Shown here piece after piece: positions 21,200 through 31,335 of a stretch of DNA of 64,000 nucleotides. Every line of letters begins with the position of its first letter. Positions within the stretch are counted from its first letter, which is position 1. Source of the stretch: Ancylobacter lacus (GTDB lineage Bacteria > Pseudomonadota > Alphaproteobacteria > Rhizobiales > Xanthobacteraceae); the NCBI RefSeq assembly GCF_018390635.1, contig NZ_JAHBGE010000072.1, positions 165,798 through 229,797 of the forward strand, given 5' to 3'. The notes under the pieces were generated by a model that worked only from the letters and a program-made list of their open reading frames with translations, was not told the origin of the DNA and ran no database searches. A program made the translations under genes and the position numbers.

Positions 21200-21613
21200 A
21201 TGCTGCAACCGAAGCGCACGAAGTTCCGCAAGCAGTTCAAGGGCCGCATCCACGGCACTGCGAAGGGCGGGACTGACCTCAATTTCGGCCAGTTCGGACT
21301 CAAGGCACTTGAGCCCGAGCGTGTGACCGCTCGTCAGATCGAAGCCGCGCGTCGCGCGCTCACCCGTCACATGAAGCGTGCGGGCCGGGTGTGGATCCGC
21401 GTGTTCCCGGACGTGCCGGTGTCGAAGAAGCCGACCGAAGTCCGCATGGGCAAGGGCAAGGGCGCGCCTGAATTCTGGGCCGCCAAGGTGAAGCCCGGCC
21501 GCATCATGTTCGAGATCGACGGCGTCAATCAGGAGACGGCCAAGGAAGCGCTGACGCTTGCGGCCGCCAAGCTCCCGATCAAGACCCGTTTCGTCGAACG
21601 CATCGCCGAGTGA
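21200..21613 (+). CDS. rplP: 50S ribosomal protein L16
   Basis: The 137-aa protein starts [16 protein letters not shown] and carries the conserved [17 protein letters not shown]16 positions tRNA at the A and P sites. rpmC starts 10 nt downstream. Confidence 0.98.
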   Translation: MLQPKRTKFRKQFKGRIHGTAKGGTDLNFGQFGLKALEPERVTARQIEAARRALTRHMKRAGRVWIRVFPDVPVSKKPTEVRMGKGKGAPEFWAAKVKPGRIMFEIDGVNQETAKEALTLAAAKLPIKTRFVERIAE

Positions 21614-21623
21614 GGAGGCAGGA

Positions 21624-21833
21624 ATGACGAAGGCTTCCGATATTCGGACGAAGACGGTTGACGAGCTCGCGGACGAGCTTCTGTCGCTGAAGAAGGAGCA
21701 GTTCAACCTGCGCTTCCAGCGTGCGACCGGCCAGCTCGAGAACACCGCCCGGGTCCGCGAAGTCCGCCGCAGCATTGCGCGGATCAAGACGGTCCAGGCG
21801 CAGAAGGTCGCTTCGGCGGCCAAGGCGAAGTGA
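21624..21833 (+). CDS. rpmC: 50S ribosomal protein L29
   Basis: The 69-aa protein ([20 protein letters not shown]) is a typical two-helix L29. The start is ATG 21624, preceded by GAGGCAGGA. An in-frame ATG at 21558 lies inside rplP and gives no homology. L29 sits beside L23 at the tunnel exit. Confidence 0.96.
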   Translation: MTKASDIRTKTVDELADELLSLKKEQFNLRFQRATGQLENTARVREVRRSIARIKTVQAQKVASAAKAK

Positions 21834-21843
21834 GGAGATAACG

Positions 21844-22092
21844 ATGCCGAAGCGTTTGCTGCAGGGCGTCGTGGTGAGCGACAAGCAGGACAAGACCGTG
21901 GTGGTCCGGGTCGAGCGTCGTTTCACGCATCCGCTGCTGAAGAAGACCGTCCGCCGTTCCAAGAAGTATCACGCCCACGACGAGGCGAATTCCTGGAAGG
22001 AAGGCGACACAGTGTGGATCGAGGAGAGTCGTCCTCTTTCCAAGCTGAAGAACTGGATCGTGGTCCAGGGCGAGAAGCGGGTCGAGGTCTGA
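21844..22092 (+). CDS. rpsQ: 30S ribosomal protein S17
   Basis: The 82-aa protein ([20 protein letters not shown]) is an OB-fold primary 16S rRNA binder. ATG 21844 is preceded by GAGGAGA and lies 10 nt after rpmC. A 99-nt spacer follows, the longest in this part of the cluster. Confidence 0.97.
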   Translation: MPKRLLQGVVVSDKQDKTVVVRVERRFTHPLLKKTVRRSKKYHAHDEANSWKEGDTVWIEESRPLSKLKNWIVVQGEKRVEV

Positions 22093-22191
22093 GGCTCTTC
22101 GGAGCCTTCGATCTTATTGGATTCCCGGAAACGGGGTTGAGGGTGCGCCGGTTCGCCGGGCGCGCGCATAATTACGAGAAAAAGGTGCGTC

Positions 22192-22560
22192 ATGATCCAG
22201 ATGCAGACCAATCTCGACGTGGCGGACAATTCCGGCGCGCGTCGCGTCATGTGCATCAAGGTGCTCGGCGGTTCCAAGCGTAAATACGCCCATGTCGGCG
22301 ACATCATCGTGGTGTCGGTGAAAGAGGCGATTCCGCGCGGCCGCGTGAAGAAGGGCGACGTGATGAAGGCCGTGGTCGTTCGCACGGCCAAGGATATCCG
22401 TCGCGCCGATGGTTCCGTGATCCGTTTCGACCGCAATGCGGCCGTGCTGATCAACAACCAGAAGGAACCGGTCGGCACCCGCATCTTCGGGCCGGTGCCG
22501 CGCGAGCTTCGCGCGAAGAACCACATGAAGATCATTTCGCTGGCGCCGGAGGTGCTGTGA
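22192..22560 (+). CDS. rplN: 50S ribosomal protein L14
   Basis: The 122-aa protein ([31 protein letters not shown]) is standard length. L14 forms an intersubunit bridge and is the docking site of the silencing factor RsfS. Its stop overlaps the rplX start. Confidence 0.98.
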   Translation: MIQMQTNLDVADNSGARRVMCIKVLGGSKRKYAHVGDIIVVSVKEAIPRGRVKKGDVMKAVVVRTAKDIRRADGSVIRFDRNAAVLINNQKEPVGTRIFGPVPRELRAKNHMKIISLAPEVL

Positions 22561-22877
22561 TGGCCGCGAAAATCAAGAAGGGCGACAAGGTCGTCGTTCT
22601 CGCCGGCCGCGACAAGGGTCGCACCGGCGAGGTGTTCGAGGTGCTCCCGAAGGACGGCACCGCGCGCGTGCGCGGCGTCAACCTGGTGAAGCGGCACCAG
22701 CGGCAGAGCGCGAACCAGGAAGGCGGGATCATCTCCAAGGAGGCCCCGATCGACCTGTCCAATATCGCGATCGCCGATCCGAAGGACGGCAAGCCGACGC
22801 GCGTCGGTTTCCAGGTGCAGGCCGACGGCACGAAGGTGCGTGTGGCCAAGCGCTCGGGGGAGAAGATCGATGGCTGA
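22560..22877 (+). CDS. rplX: 50S ribosomal protein L24
   Basis: The 105-aa protein ([20 protein letters not shown]) has an N-terminal KOW motif. L24 is an early assembly initiator. ATG 22560 overlaps the rplN TGA by one base. A GTG directly upstream is also in frame. Its 3' end overlaps rplE by 8 nt. Confidence 0.96.
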   Translation: MAAKIKKGDKVVVLAGRDKGRTGEVFEVLPKDGTARVRGVNLVKRHQRQSANQEGGIISKEAPIDLSNIAIADPKDGKPTRVGFQVQADGTKVRVAKRSGEKIDG

Positions 22878-23427
22878 GGTTACCTATATCCCGCGGCTCA
22901 AGTCCCATTACGAGGACGTTGTCCGCAAGGCGATGATCGAGCAGTTCGGCTACAAGAACGTCATGGAAGTGCCGGTCATCGACAAGATCGTCATCAACAT
23001 GGGCGTGGGTGAAGCGACCGCCGACACCAAGAAGGTCCAGACCGCCGCCGGCGACCTCGCCATGATCGCCGGCCAGAAGCCGGTCATCACCCGGGCCCGC
23101 AAGGCGATCTCGAACTTCAAGCTGCGCGAGAACCAGCCGGTCGGCGCGAAGGTCACCCTTCGCAAGGTCCGCATGTACGAGTTCGTGGACCGGCTCGTGA
23201 ACATCGCGCTGCCGCGCGTTCGCGACTTCCGCGGGCTGAACCCCAAGAGCTTCGACGGCCGCGGCAACTATGCCCTCGGCATCAAGGAGCACATCGTGTT
23301 CCCCGAGATCAACTACGACAAGGTTGATCAGATGTGGGGCATGGACATCATCGTCTGCACGACGGCGAAGACCGACGACGAGGCGCGCGCGCTTCTCAAG
23401 GCCTTCAATTTCCCGTTCCGGCAGTAA
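22870..23427 (+). CDS. rplE: 50S ribosomal protein L5
   Basis: The 185-aa protein ([20 protein letters not shown]) carries the L5 core ([21 protein letters not shown] begins near residue 77). L5 belongs to the 5S RNP and contacts P-site tRNA. The start is ATG 22870, inside the end of rplX. An upstream ATG at 22840 lies wholly in rplX and is unlikely. Confidence 0.97.
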   Translation: MAEVTYIPRLKSHYEDVVRKAMIEQFGYKNVMEVPVIDKIVINMGVGEATADTKKVQTAAGDLAMIAGQKPVITRARKAISNFKLRENQPVGAKVTLRKVRMYEFVDRLVNIALPRVRDFRGLNPKSFDGRGNYALGIKEHIVFPEINYDKVDQMWGMDIIVCTTAKTDDEARALLKAFNFPFRQ

Positions 23428-23485
23428 GCATCCCCTTCCGGCCGTGGGGCAGAGCCCCAAACGCGGAGACTAGGAGCAACACCCT

Positions 23486-23791
23486 ATGGCGAAGAAAAGC
23501 GCGGTCGAGAAGAACGAACACCGCCGGGAGCTCGCGAAGAGCTATGCCGGCCGGCGTTCGCGTCTCAAGGCCCTGGTGAAGAACAAGGAACTGCCGATCG
23601 AGGAGCGCTTTGCCGCCGTCCTCAAGCTGGCTGAGCTTCCGCGCAACTCGGCGAAGGTCCGCATCCGCAACCGGTGCGAAGTGACCGGCCGCCCGCGTGC
23701 GTTCTATCGCAAGCTGAAGATGTCGCGCATCGCGCTGCGCGAACTGGGTTCGCAGGGCCAGATTCCTGGCCTCGTGAAGTCGAGCTGGTGA
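23486..23791 (+). CDS. rpsN: 30S ribosomal protein S14 (zinc-independent type)
   Basis: The 101-aa protein is the long S14 form with no CxxC zinc ribbon ([19 protein letters not shown]). It assembles into the 30S head next to S3 and S10. A start at ATG 23486 follows the sequence TAGGAGCAACACCCT. Confidence 0.97.
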   Translation: MAKKSAVEKNEHRRELAKSYAGRRSRLKALVKNKELPIEERFAAVLKLAELPRNSAKVRIRNRCEVTGRPRAFYRKLKMSRIALRELGSQGQIPGLVKSSW

Positions 23792-23805
23792 GGGAGGGCT
23801 GACCC

Positions 23806-24204
23806 ATGTCCACGACCGATCCGATCGGCGATCTCATCACTCGCATCCGCAATGCGCAGATGCGTCGCAAGGAAAAGATCTCGACGCCGGGCTCGCGCCT
23901 GCGCGCCAGCGTTCTCGAGGTTCTGGCCTCCGAGGGCTTCATCCGCGGCTATTCCGCGTCGGAGCCCGTCAATGGCCGCACCGAGTTCGAGATCGAACTG
24001 AAGTACTATGACGGCGAGCCGGTGATCCGCGAGATCTCCCGCGTCTCGAAGCCTGGCCGGCGCGTCTATTCGTCGGTCAAGACCCTGCCGCGCGTCGCCA
24101 ACGGTCTCGGCGTCGCTGTCGTCTCCACGCCGCAGGGCGTGATGGCGGACCACGAAGCCCGCGAGAAGAACGTGGGCGGCGAGGTCCTCTTCACTGTCTT
24201 CTGA
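23806..24204 (+). CDS. rpsH: 30S ribosomal protein S8
   Basis: The 132-aa protein ([20 protein letters not shown]-terminal [10 protein letters not shown]) is typical S8. S8 binds the central domain of 16S rRNA. In E. coli it also represses the spc operon by binding at the L5 gene. It starts 14 nt after rpsN. Confidence 0.98.
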   Translation: MSTTDPIGDLITRIRNAQMRRKEKISTPGSRLRASVLEVLASEGFIRGYSASEPVNGRTEFEIELKYYDGEPVIREISRVSKPGRRVYSSVKTLPRVANGLGVAVVSTPQGVMADHEAREKNVGGEVLFTVF

Positions 24205-24223
24205 CGGGGAGGAAGAGAGCAAC

Positions 24224-24757
24224 ATGTCCAAGATCGGCAAAGCTACCATCACTGTCCCCGCCGGCGTCACTGCCGCGATCGAGGGCCAGACCGTCAAGGT
24301 GAAGGGTCCCAAGGGCGCCCTTCAGGTCGACCTGGTCGACGAGATCGGCGCCAGCCTCGATGGCGGTGTCATCTCGTTCAAGCCGCGCGGCGAGACCAAC
24401 CGGCACAAGGCGATGTGGGGCCTGTCCCGCACGCTGGTGTCGAACCTCGTCGAAGGCGTGACCAAGGGCTTCGAGAAGAAGCTGGAGATCAGCGGCGTCG
24501 GCTACAAGGCCGCGGTGCAGGGCAAGAACCTGAACCTGTCGCTCGGCTACAGCCACGACGTGCTGTATCCGATCCCGGAAGGGATCCAGATCGTCACGCC
24601 GAAGCCCACCGAGATCGTGGTGTCCGGCATCGACCGCCAGAAGGTCGGGCAGGTCGCCGCCGAGATCCGCGAGTATCGCGGCCCCGAGCCCTACAAGGGC
24701 AAGGGCGTCAAGTACGCGGGCGAGTTCATCTTCCGCAAGGAAGGCAAGAAGAAGTAA
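24224..24757 (+). CDS. rplF: 50S ribosomal protein L6
   Basis: The 177-aa protein has the two-domain L6 layout and the C-terminal signature [15 protein letters not shown]. It sits near the factor-binding site at the base of the L7/L12 stalk. Confidence 0.98.
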   Translation: MSKIGKATITVPAGVTAAIEGQTVKVKGPKGALQVDLVDEIGASLDGGVISFKPRGETNRHKAMWGLSRTLVSNLVEGVTKGFEKKLEISGVGYKAAVQGKNLNLSLGYSHDVLYPIPEGIQIVTPKPTEIVVSGIDRQKVGQVAAEIREYRGPEPYKGKGVKYAGEFIFRKEGKKK

Positions 24758-24769
24758 CGGATACGAACC

Positions 24770-25132
24770 ATGGCAAATTATCAGGACGCTACCGAGCGCC
24801 GAAAGGCGCGTGTCCGTCGTGCTCTCCGCGCGGCGGCGAACGGGCGGCCGCGCCTTTCCGTGCATCGCTCGTCGAAGCACATCTATGCGCAGGTTATCGA
24901 TGACGCCCGCGGCGTGACCGTCGTGGCGGCTTCGACGCTCGAGAAGGAGCTGCGTGCCAGCCTCAAGACCGGCGCGGATGTCGCGGCGGCCGAGGCGATC
25001 GGCAAGCTGATCGCCGAGCGCGCCGTCGCTGCCGGCGTGAAGGAGGTGGTCTTCGACCGCGGCTCCTTCATCTATCACGGCCGCGTCAAGGCGCTCGCCG
25101 ATGCCGCCCGTGAGGGCGGTCTCAACTTCTGA
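24770..25132 (+). CDS. rplR: 50S ribosomal protein L18
   Basis: The 120-aa protein ([40 protein letters not shown]) binds 5S rRNA with L5 and L25. It follows rplF by 12 nt. Confidence 0.98.
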   Translation: MANYQDATERRKARVRRALRAAANGRPRLSVHRSSKHIYAQVIDDARGVTVVAASTLEKELRASLKTGADVAAAEAIGKLIAERAVAAGVKEVVFDRGSFIYHGRVKALADAAREGGLNF

Positions 25133-25171
25133 TCACGAGCGGGTCGACCGCGCAAAGACGAGGATAAGATC

Positions 25172-25723
25172 ATGGCTCGTGAACGTGAGCGTGAACGCGA
25201 GGATCGCGACAATACGTTCGTGGACAAGCTGGTCCACATCAACCGCGTCGCCAAGGTGGTGAAGGGCGGCCGTCGGTTCGGCTTCGCCGCGCTGGTGGTG
25301 GTGGGTGACCAGAAGGGTCGCGTCGGCTTCGGCCACGGCAAGGCCCGCGAAGTTCCCGAGGCGATCCGCAAGGCGACCGATGCGGCCAAGCGCGCGCTGA
25401 TCCGCGTGCCGCTGCGCGAAGGCCGTACCCTGCACCACGACGTGCATGGTCACCACGGCGCCGGCAAGGTGGTGCTCCGCGCCGCCCCGGCGGGTACCGG
25501 CATCATCGCCGGCGGCCCGATGCGCGCCGTGTTCGAGACGCTGGGCATGCAGGACGTGGTGGCGAAGTCGTTCGGCTCGTCCAACCCGTACAACATGGTC
25601 CGCGCGACCTTCGACGCCCTGAAGAACCAGGACAGCCCCCGCCTCGTGGCGGCCCGGCGCAGCCTGAAGGTGTCGCAGCTGCAGTCGCGTCGTCGCGTCG
25701 ACGACGCCGAAGCGACCGACTGA
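25172..25723 (+). CDS. rpsE: 30S ribosomal protein S5
   Basis: The 183-aa protein has a highly charged N-terminus ([11 protein letters not shown]), the double-stranded-RNA-binding-like domain ([20 protein letters not shown]) and the C-terminal S5 domain. It affects decoding accuracy and is a site of spectinomycin resistance. Confidence 0.98.
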   Translation: MAREREREREDRDNTFVDKLVHINRVAKVVKGGRRFGFAALVVVGDQKGRVGFGHGKAREVPEAIRKATDAAKRALIRVPLREGRTLHHDVHGHHGAGKVVLRAAPAGTGIIAGGPMRAVFETLGMQDVVAKSFGSSNPYNMVRATFDALKNQDSPRLVAARRSLKVSQLQSRRRVDDAEATD

Positions 25724-25735
25724 TAGGAGGCCAGC

Positions 25736-25924
25736 ATGGCGAACGCCAAGACCATCACGGTGGAGCAGACGGGCAGTCCGATCCGCCGGCCGGGCGACCA
25801 GCGGGCCACTCTCGTTGGCCTCGGTCTCAACAAGCTTGGGCGCAAGTCCACGCTCGAGGACACTCCGGCCGTCCGTGGCATGATTGCCAAGGTCGGTCAT
25901 CTCGTCCGCGTCGTCGAAGCGTGA
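25736..25924 (+). CDS. rpmD: 50S ribosomal protein L30
   Basis: The 62-aa protein ([20 protein letters not shown]) is typical of short bacterial L30. A GATAGGAGG Shine-Dalgarno lies just before its ATG. rplO follows 22 nt later. Confidence 0.96.
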   Translation: MANAKTITVEQTGSPIRRPGDQRATLVGLGLNKLGRKSTLEDTPAVRGMIAKVGHLVRVVEA

Positions 25925-25946
25925 CGGCAGGACAGGGAGACAGGCG

Positions 25947-26435
25947 ATGAGCAGCCTCAACGACATTCGTGACAATCCCGGCGCCCGCAAGAAGCGGATG
26001 CGCGTCGGCCGCGGCATCGGCTCGGGCAAGGGCAAGACCGGCGGCCGTGGCGTGAAGGGTCAGACCTCGCGCACCGGCGTCGCCATCAAGGGCTTCGAGG
26101 GCGGCCAGATGCCCGTGCACCGGCGCCTGCCGAAGCGCGGCTTCAACAACATCTTCGCCCGCGACTGGAACGAGGTCACCCTCGGCCGCATCCAGACCGC
26201 GATCGACGCCGGCAAGCTCGATGCCTCGCAGCCCGTCACCCAGGAAGCTCTCGTGGCTTCCGGCGCGCTGCGCCGGGCCAAGGACGGCGTCCGCGTGCTC
26301 GGCTCCGGCGAGCTGACCTCCAAGATCACCCTCGAAGTGGCCCACGCCACCAAGTCGGTGCTCGAGGCGGTGGAGAAGGCGGGTGGTTCGGTGACGCTTC
26401 TGGTCCCGGCCGCCACTGGCGAATCGGCGGACTGA
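25947..26435 (+). CDS. rplO: 50S ribosomal protein L15
   Basis: The 162-aa protein ([19 protein letters not shown]) has the Gly/Arg/Lys-rich N-terminal tail typical of L15. ATG 25947 is preceded by AGGGAGACAGGCG. An upstream in-frame ATG at 25884 lies within rpmD. L15 is a late 23S rRNA organiser. Confidence 0.97.
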   Translation: MSSLNDIRDNPGARKKRMRVGRGIGSGKGKTGGRGVKGQTSRTGVAIKGFEGGQMPVHRRLPKRGFNNIFARDWNEVTLGRIQTAIDAGKLDASQPVTQEALVASGALRRAKDGVRVLGSGELTSKITLEVAHATKSVLEAVEKAGGSVTLLVPAATGESAD

Positions 26436-26487
26436 CACTTACGTCAGCCGCCGACGTTTCAGGGCACAGGCGAGGAGCGAAGCCATC

Positions 26488-27819
26488 ATGGCGTCGGCAG
26501 CAGAACAGCTCGCGGCAAACCTCAATTTCGGTGCTCTGGCAAAAGCCGAAGAACTGAAGAAGCGCATCTGGTTCACACTGGGTGCGCTTCTCGTCTATCG
26601 GCTGGGCACCTATATCCCGATGCCGGGTATCAACCCCGACGCGCTGGCGGATGTGTTCCGCACCGCCCAGCAGGGCATCATCGGCCTTTTCAACATGTTC
26701 TCGGGCGGCGCGGTCTCGCGCATGGCGATCTTCGCCCTGAACATCATGCCCTACATCTCCGCCTCCATCATCGTTCAGCTCCTCACGACCGTCTCGCCGA
26801 CGCTCGAGGCGCTGAAGAAGGAGGGCGAGTCCGGGCGCAAGCAGATCAACCAGTACACCCGGTACCTCACCGTCATCCTGGCGGTGTTCCAGTCCTATGG
26901 CATCGCCGTCGGGCTTGAGGGTTCGGGCGCCGTGGTGAGCGATCCCGGCCTGTTCTTCCGCATCTCGACGGTCATCACCCTGACCGGCGGCACCATGTTC
27001 CTGATGTGGCTGGGCGAGCAGATCACCTCGCGCGGCATCGGCAACGGCATCTCGCTCATCATCTTCGCCGGCATCGTGGCGGAGCTGCCCTCGGCGATCG
27101 CCAACACGCTGGAGCTCGGCCGCCAGGGCGCGCTCTCCACCGGCATCATCCTCGCGGTGATCCTGATGGCCGCCGCCGTGATCATGTTCATCGTGTTCAT
27201 GGAGCGGGCGCAGCGCCGGCTGCTGATCCAGTACCCGAAGCGCCAGGTCGGCAACAAGGTGTATGAGGGCCAGTCCTCGCACCTGCCGCTGAAGCTGAAC
27301 TCCTCGGGCGTGATTCCCCCGATCTTCGCCTCGTCGCTGCTGCTCATCCCCACCACGGTGGCGAGCTTCATGCAGGGGCAGGGCCCGGCGTGGCTGACCA
27401 CCGTCACCTCGCTGGTGGCGCATGGCCGGCCGCTGTTCATGCTGCTCTATGTGCTGCTGATCGTGTTCTTCTGCTTCTTCTACACCGCGATCGTGTTCAA
27501 CCCGACCGAGACCGCGGACAACCTGAAGAAGCACGGCGGCTTCATCCCCGGCATCCGCCCGGGCGAGCGCACCGCCGAGTACATCGACTATGTGCTGACT
27601 CGCATCACGGTCATCGGTGCCGCTTACCTTGCGATTGTGTGCCTGTTCCCGGAGATCCTGATTTCCTACGCCGCGGTGCCGTTCTATTTCGGCGGTACGT
27701 CGCTGCTCATCGTCGTCTCGGTGACGATGGACACGGTGGCGCAGGTTCAGGGTCACCTGCTGGCGCATCAGTATGAAGGCCTCGTCAAGAAGGCGAGGCT
27801 CAGGGGGAAGCGTCGATGA
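26488..27819 (+). CDS. secY: Preprotein translocase subunit SecY
   Basis: The 443-aa inner-membrane protein has ten predicted hydrophobic segments and conserved SecY segments ([32 protein letters not shown]). It forms the protein-conducting channel with SecE and SecG and takes substrates from SecA or the ribosome. Its stop overlaps the adk start as ATGA. Confidence 0.98.
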   Translation: MASAAEQLAANLNFGALAKAEELKKRIWFTLGALLVYRLGTYIPMPGINPDALADVFRTAQQGIIGLFNMFSGGAVSRMAIFALNIMPYISASIIVQLLTTVSPTLEALKKEGESGRKQINQYTRYLTVILAVFQSYGIAVGLEGSGAVVSDPGLFFRISTVITLTGGTMFLMWLGEQITSRGIGNGISLIIFAGIVAELPSAIANTLELGRQGALSTGIILAVILMAAAVIMFIVFMERAQRRLLIQYPKRQVGNKVYEGQSSHLPLKLNSSGVIPPIFASSLLLIPTTVASFMQGQGPAWLTTVTSLVAHGRPLFMLLYVLLIVFFCFFYTAIVFNPTETADNLKKHGGFIPGIRPGERTAEYIDYVLTRITVIGAAYLAIVCLFPEILISYAAVPFYFGGTSLLIVVSVTMDTVAQVQGHLLAHQYEGLVKKARLRGKRR

Positions 27820-28400
27820 GGCTGATTCTGCTGGGACCGCCCGGGGCCGGCAAGGGCACCCAGGCACAGCGGGTCGTGGCTCGCCACGGCATTGTGCAGC
27901 TCTCGACCGGTGACATGCTGCGGGAGGCCGTGCGGGATGGCACGGCCGTTGGCCTCAAGGCCAAGGCGGTGATGGACGCCGGTCAGCTCGTCTCTGACGA
28001 GATCGTGATCGGCATCATTTCCGAGCGAATCGACCAGCCGGATTGTGCGCGAGGCTTCATCCTGGATGGGTTCCCGCGCACCGTGGCCCAGGCCGAGGCG
28101 CTGGACCGCATCCTCGCGGAAAAGGGCCTCAAGCTCGACGCGGTGATCGAGTTCAAGGTCGACCAGACCCGCCTGCTGGAGCGGATCATGGGCCGCGCCG
28201 CCGAGGCGAAGGCCAAGGGTGAGCCGGTGCGCCGGGACGACGACCCGGAGGTCTTCAAGACCCGGCTGGAGGCCTTCAACCGCGACACCGCGATCGTGGC
28301 GCCTTATTACGCCAAGACCGGCCTGCTGACGGCGGTTGACGGGATGGCGCCGGTGGACGAGGTCACCCGCCAGATCGCGGGCGCGCTGGAGACGGTGTGA
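27816..28400 (+). CDS. adk: Adenylate kinase (short-LID type)
   Basis: The 194-aa protein carries the P-loop [10 protein letters not shown] near the N-terminus and [13 protein letters not shown]. It converts ATP + AMP to 2 ADP. It is about 20 residues shorter than E. coli Adk because the LID region is short and has no zinc-binding cysteines. The start overlaps secY by 4 nt. A promoter for rpsM begins 22 nt after its stop. Confidence 0.97.
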   Translation: MRLILLGPPGAGKGTQAQRVVARHGIVQLSTGDMLREAVRDGTAVGLKAKAVMDAGQLVSDEIVIGIISERIDQPDCARGFILDGFPRTVAQAEALDRILAEKGLKLDAVIEFKVDQTRLLERIMGRAAEAKAKGEPVRRDDDPEVFKTRLEAFNRDTAIVAPYYAKTGLLTAVDGMAPVDEVTRQIAGALETV

Positions 28401-28421
28401 GCGCCTCCGGCGTTCGATGAC

Positions 28422-28450
28422 TTGACACGTGGCGTGCACTCGTCTATGTG
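28422..28450 (+). promoter_or_regulatory. Probable promoter for rpsM-rpsK-rpoA-rplQ
   Basis: A consensus TTGACA (28422-28427) is followed after 17 nt by TATGTG (28445-28450). It lies directly after adk in the 201-nt spacer and would let the alpha operon be transcribed independently of spc. Confidence 0.6.
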
Positions 28451-28601
28451 CGCCGCTTCACTTTGAGCGAACCGGGCGTTACGACGTCTGTCCCAGATGT
28501 CGGGGCGCCCGTTCGCGCATACTCCGCAGGGGCCGGGCTCCACCGGACGCGGGGACGATCTCAACGCCGCGGCATGCCGCGGCACACATGGAGAAGCCGA
28601 C

Positions 28602-28970
28602 GTGGCTCGTATTGCAGGCGTTAACATCCCGACCAACAAGCGCGTCGTCATCGCGCTCCAGTACATTCACGGCATCGGCGCCAAGAAGGCCGAGGAGATC
28701 GTGGAGAAGGTCGGCATCCCGGCGGAGCGCCGCGTCAACCAGCTGACCGACCAGGAAGTGCTGCAGATCCGCGAGACCATCGACCGCGACTACATCGTCG
28801 AGGGCGATCTGCGCCGCGAAGTCGCGATCAACATCAAGCGCCTGATGGACCTCGGCTGCTACCGCGGCCTGCGTCACCGCCGCGGCCTGCCGGTGCGCGG
28901 CCAGCGCACCCACACTAATGCCCGCACCCGCAAGGGTCCGGCCAAGCCGATCGCCGGCAAGAAGAAGTGA
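28602..28970 (+). CDS. rpsM: 30S ribosomal protein S13
   Basis: The 122-aa protein begins with GTG 28602 ([14 protein letters not shown]), the normal S13 N-terminus. An earlier ATG at 28497 adds unrelated residues. S13 sits at the top of the 30S head and contacts L5 and P-site tRNA. rpmJ, often found before rpsM, is absent. Confidence 0.97.
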   Translation: MARIAGVNIPTNKRVVIALQYIHGIGAKKAEEIVEKVGIPAERRVNQLTDQEVLQIRETIDRDYIVEGDLRREVAINIKRLMDLGCYRGLRHRRGLPVRGQRTHTNARTRKGPAKPIAGKKK

Positions 28971-29092
28971 TTCGGCGGGCCTGAGGCCCGTCTTCCTGCC
29001 CCGCGCCGGCTTCCCCGTGGAGCCGGCGGCGTCCACCTCACTCTCGTCCCGAGCGCCTGGCATTACGGGCGCGCTCGAAGGATCAAGGAACC

Positions 29093-29482
29093 ATGGCCAA
29101 AGAAGCAGCCCGCGTTAAGCGCCGCGAACGCAAGAACATCGCCTCCGGCGTCGCCCATGTGAACGCCTCGTTCAACAACACCATGATCACCATCACCGAC
29201 GCGCAGGGCAACACCATCGCCTGGTCGTCGGCCGGTGCCATGGGGTTCAAGGGCTCCCGCAAGTCGACCCCCTACGCCGCCCAGGTCGCGGCCGAGGATT
29301 GCGCCCGCAAGGCCGCCGATCACGGCATGCGCACCCTCGAGGTCGAGGTGTCCGGCCCCGGTTCGGGGCGTGAATCGGCTCTGCGCGCCTTCCAGGCCGC
29401 GGGCTTCACCGTCACCTCGATCCGTGACGTCACGCCGATTCCGCACAACGGCTGCCGGCCGCGCAAGCGCCGCCGCGTGTGA
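29093..29482 (+). CDS. rpsK: 30S ribosomal protein S11
   Basis: The 129-aa protein ([29 protein letters not shown] at the C-terminus) is typical S11, part of the 30S platform near the mRNA Shine-Dalgarno helix. It lies 122 nt after rpsM and 123 nt before rpoA. Confidence 0.98.
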   Translation: MAKEAARVKRRERKNIASGVAHVNASFNNTMITITDAQGNTIAWSSAGAMGFKGSRKSTPYAAQVAAEDCARKAADHGMRTLEVEVSGPGSGRESALRAFQAAGFTVTSIRDVTPIPHNGCRPRKRRRV

Positions 29483-29490
29483 TCGGTCCC

Positions 29491-29519
29491 CTCCCGCGGG
29501 TGCTTCGGCCTCGCGGGAG
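29491..29519 (+). other. Hairpin between rpsK and rpoA
   Basis: CTCCCGCG (29491-29498) pairs perfectly with CGCGGGAG (29512-29519). No T-run follows, so it is probably a processing or stability element rather than a terminator. Confidence 0.35.
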
Positions 29520-29605
29520 CCGCTGCGTTTGGCATTCCTTCCCGGGTGCGGGAGGCGGTTTTCCGGTAGCACGACCGGGACGCCGTCGAGAGCAAGGGTG
29601 ACGTC

Positions 29606-30622
29606 GTGATTCAGAAGAACTGGCAAGAGCTGATCAAGCCGGAAAAGCTCGAGGTTGCCGCCGGCAGCGACCCCAAGCGGCTTGCGACCGTCGTCGCCGA
29701 GCCGCTGGAGCGCGGCTTCGGCCAGACCCTCGGTAATGCGCTGCGCCGGATCCTGCTGTCGTCGCTGCAGGGCGCGGCGGTGACGTCGGTGCACATTGAC
29801 GGGGTTCTGCACGAGTTCTCCTCGATCCCCGGCGTGCGCGAGGACGTGACCGACATCGTCCTCAACATCAAGGACATCGCCATCAAGATGCCGGGTGAAG
29901 GCCCGAAGCGCATGGTGGTGAAGAAGCAGGGTCCCGGCATCGTCACCGCCGGCGACATCCAGACCGTCGGCGACGTGCAGGTTCTCAACCCCGAGCTCGT
30001 GCTCTGCACGCTGGACGAGGGCGCCGAGATCCGCATGGAATTCACGGTCGACACCGGCAAGGGCTATGTCGCGGCGGAGCGCAACCGCCCCGAGGACGCG
30101 CCGATCGGCCTCATCCCGGTCGACAGCCTGTATTCGCCGGTCAAGAAGGTGTCCTACAAGGTCGAGAACACCCGCGAGGGCCAGATCCTCGACTATGACA
30201 AGCTGACTCTCTCCATCGAGACCAACGGCTCGGTCGGCCCCGAGGATGCGCTGGCTTATGCCGCGCGAATCCTGCAGGACCAGCTCGAGATCTTCGTGAA
30301 TTTCGAGGAGCCCAAGCGCGAGGTCGAAAGCCCCGCGATGCAGGAGCTGCCCTTCAACCCGGCGCTTCTCAAGAAGGTGGACGAACTGGAGCTTTCCGTC
30401 CGTTCGGCCAACTGCCTGAAGAACGACAACATCGTCTATATCGGCGACCTGATCCAGAAGACCGAGGCGGAGATGCTCCGTACCCCGAACTTCGGCCGCA
30501 AGTCGCTGAACGAGATCAAGGAAGTGCTCGCCAGCATGGGCCTGCATCTCGGCATGGAAGTGCCGGGCTGGCCGCCGGAGAACATCGAAGATCTCGCCAA
30601 GCGCTTCGAAGATCACTACTGA
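29606..30622 (+). CDS. rpoA: DNA-directed RNA polymerase subunit alpha
   Basis: The 338-aa protein begins with GTG 29606 ([16 protein letters not shown], conserved in alphaproteobacteria). It has the N-terminal dimerisation domain ([17 protein letters not shown]), a linker, and the C-terminal domain that binds UP elements and activators ([20 protein letters not shown]). It nucleates assembly of the polymerase core. Confidence 0.98.
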   Translation: MIQKNWQELIKPEKLEVAAGSDPKRLATVVAEPLERGFGQTLGNALRRILLSSLQGAAVTSVHIDGVLHEFSSIPGVREDVTDIVLNIKDIAIKMPGEGPKRMVVKKQGPGIVTAGDIQTVGDVQVLNPELVLCTLDEGAEIRMEFTVDTGKGYVAAERNRPEDAPIGLIPVDSLYSPVKKVSYKVENTREGQILDYDKLTLSIETNGSVGPEDALAYAARILQDQLEIFVNFEEPKREVESPAMQELPFNPALLKKVDELELSVRSANCLKNDNIVYIGDLIQKTEAEMLRTPNFGRKSLNEIKEVLASMGLHLGMEVPGWPPENIEDLAKRFEDHY

Positions 30623-30694
30623 GCATCACGCGCGGCATTCGAGCCGCACCACTCCACCCCGGCTCGAAAGCCGTCGCACGACAGGAATGAAGCC

Positions 30695-31120
30695 ATGAAC
30701 CACGGCAAGGCACATCGCCGGTTCAACCGGTCCGCCGAGCACCGCAAGGCCATGTTCGCCAATATGGCGCAGGCGCTCATCACCCACGAGCAGATCCTCA
30801 CCACCCTGCCCAAGGCGAAGGACCTTCGCCCGGTGGTCGAGAAGCTCATCACCCTCGGCAAGCGCGGCGGCCTCCATGCCCGCCGTCAGGCGATCGCGGA
30901 AGTGCGCGACCTGCCGACCGTGCGCAAGCTGTTCGACGTGATCGGCCCGCGCTACAAGGAGCGCAACGGCGGCTACACCCGCATCATCAAGGCGGGCTTC
31001 CGCCATGGTGATTCGGCCCCGGTCGCGGTGATCGAGCTGGTCGACCGCGACGTCAACGCCAAGGGCGCGGCCGACATCGCCCGCCACGAGGCGAGCAAGG
31101 CCGAGGAAGCCGCGGCCTGA
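30695..31120 (+). CDS. rplQ: 50S ribosomal protein L17
   Basis: The 141-aa protein ([20 protein letters not shown]) has a C-terminal extension relative to the 127-aa E. coli form. L17 surrounds the exit tunnel. It ends the 31-kb ribosomal block and is followed by a terminator. Confidence 0.98.
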   Translation: MNHGKAHRRFNRSAEHRKAMFANMAQALITHEQILTTLPKAKDLRPVVEKLITLGKRGGLHARRQAIAEVRDLPTVRKLFDVIGPRYKERNGGYTRIIKAGFRHGDSAPVAVIELVDRDVNAKGAADIARHEASKAEEAAA

Positions 31121-31146
31121 TCGGCCCGCGCGCCGGCAGGAACAGA

Positions 31147-31171
31147 GGGCGGCCTTCGGGCCGCCCTTTTT
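31147..31171 (+). terminator. Rho-independent terminator of the alpha operon
   Basis: GGGCGGCC (31147-31154), a TTCG loop and GGCCGCCC (31159-31166) are followed directly by TTTTT. Confidence 0.92.
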
Positions 31172-31335
31172 CGTTTCCGGGGCCGGGTGGGGGAGGGGGG
31201 CGAGGGGCGATGCACGGACGGCGCGGGCCGGCAGCCCGGCCGCCGGCCGGGACCGCGGCGCGGCCAGCCTGCGCGGGCGCGCCGGGCGTGTTCGCGCCCT
31301 TTCTCCGCCACGCTCGGCACTCTATATCTGGCGGC

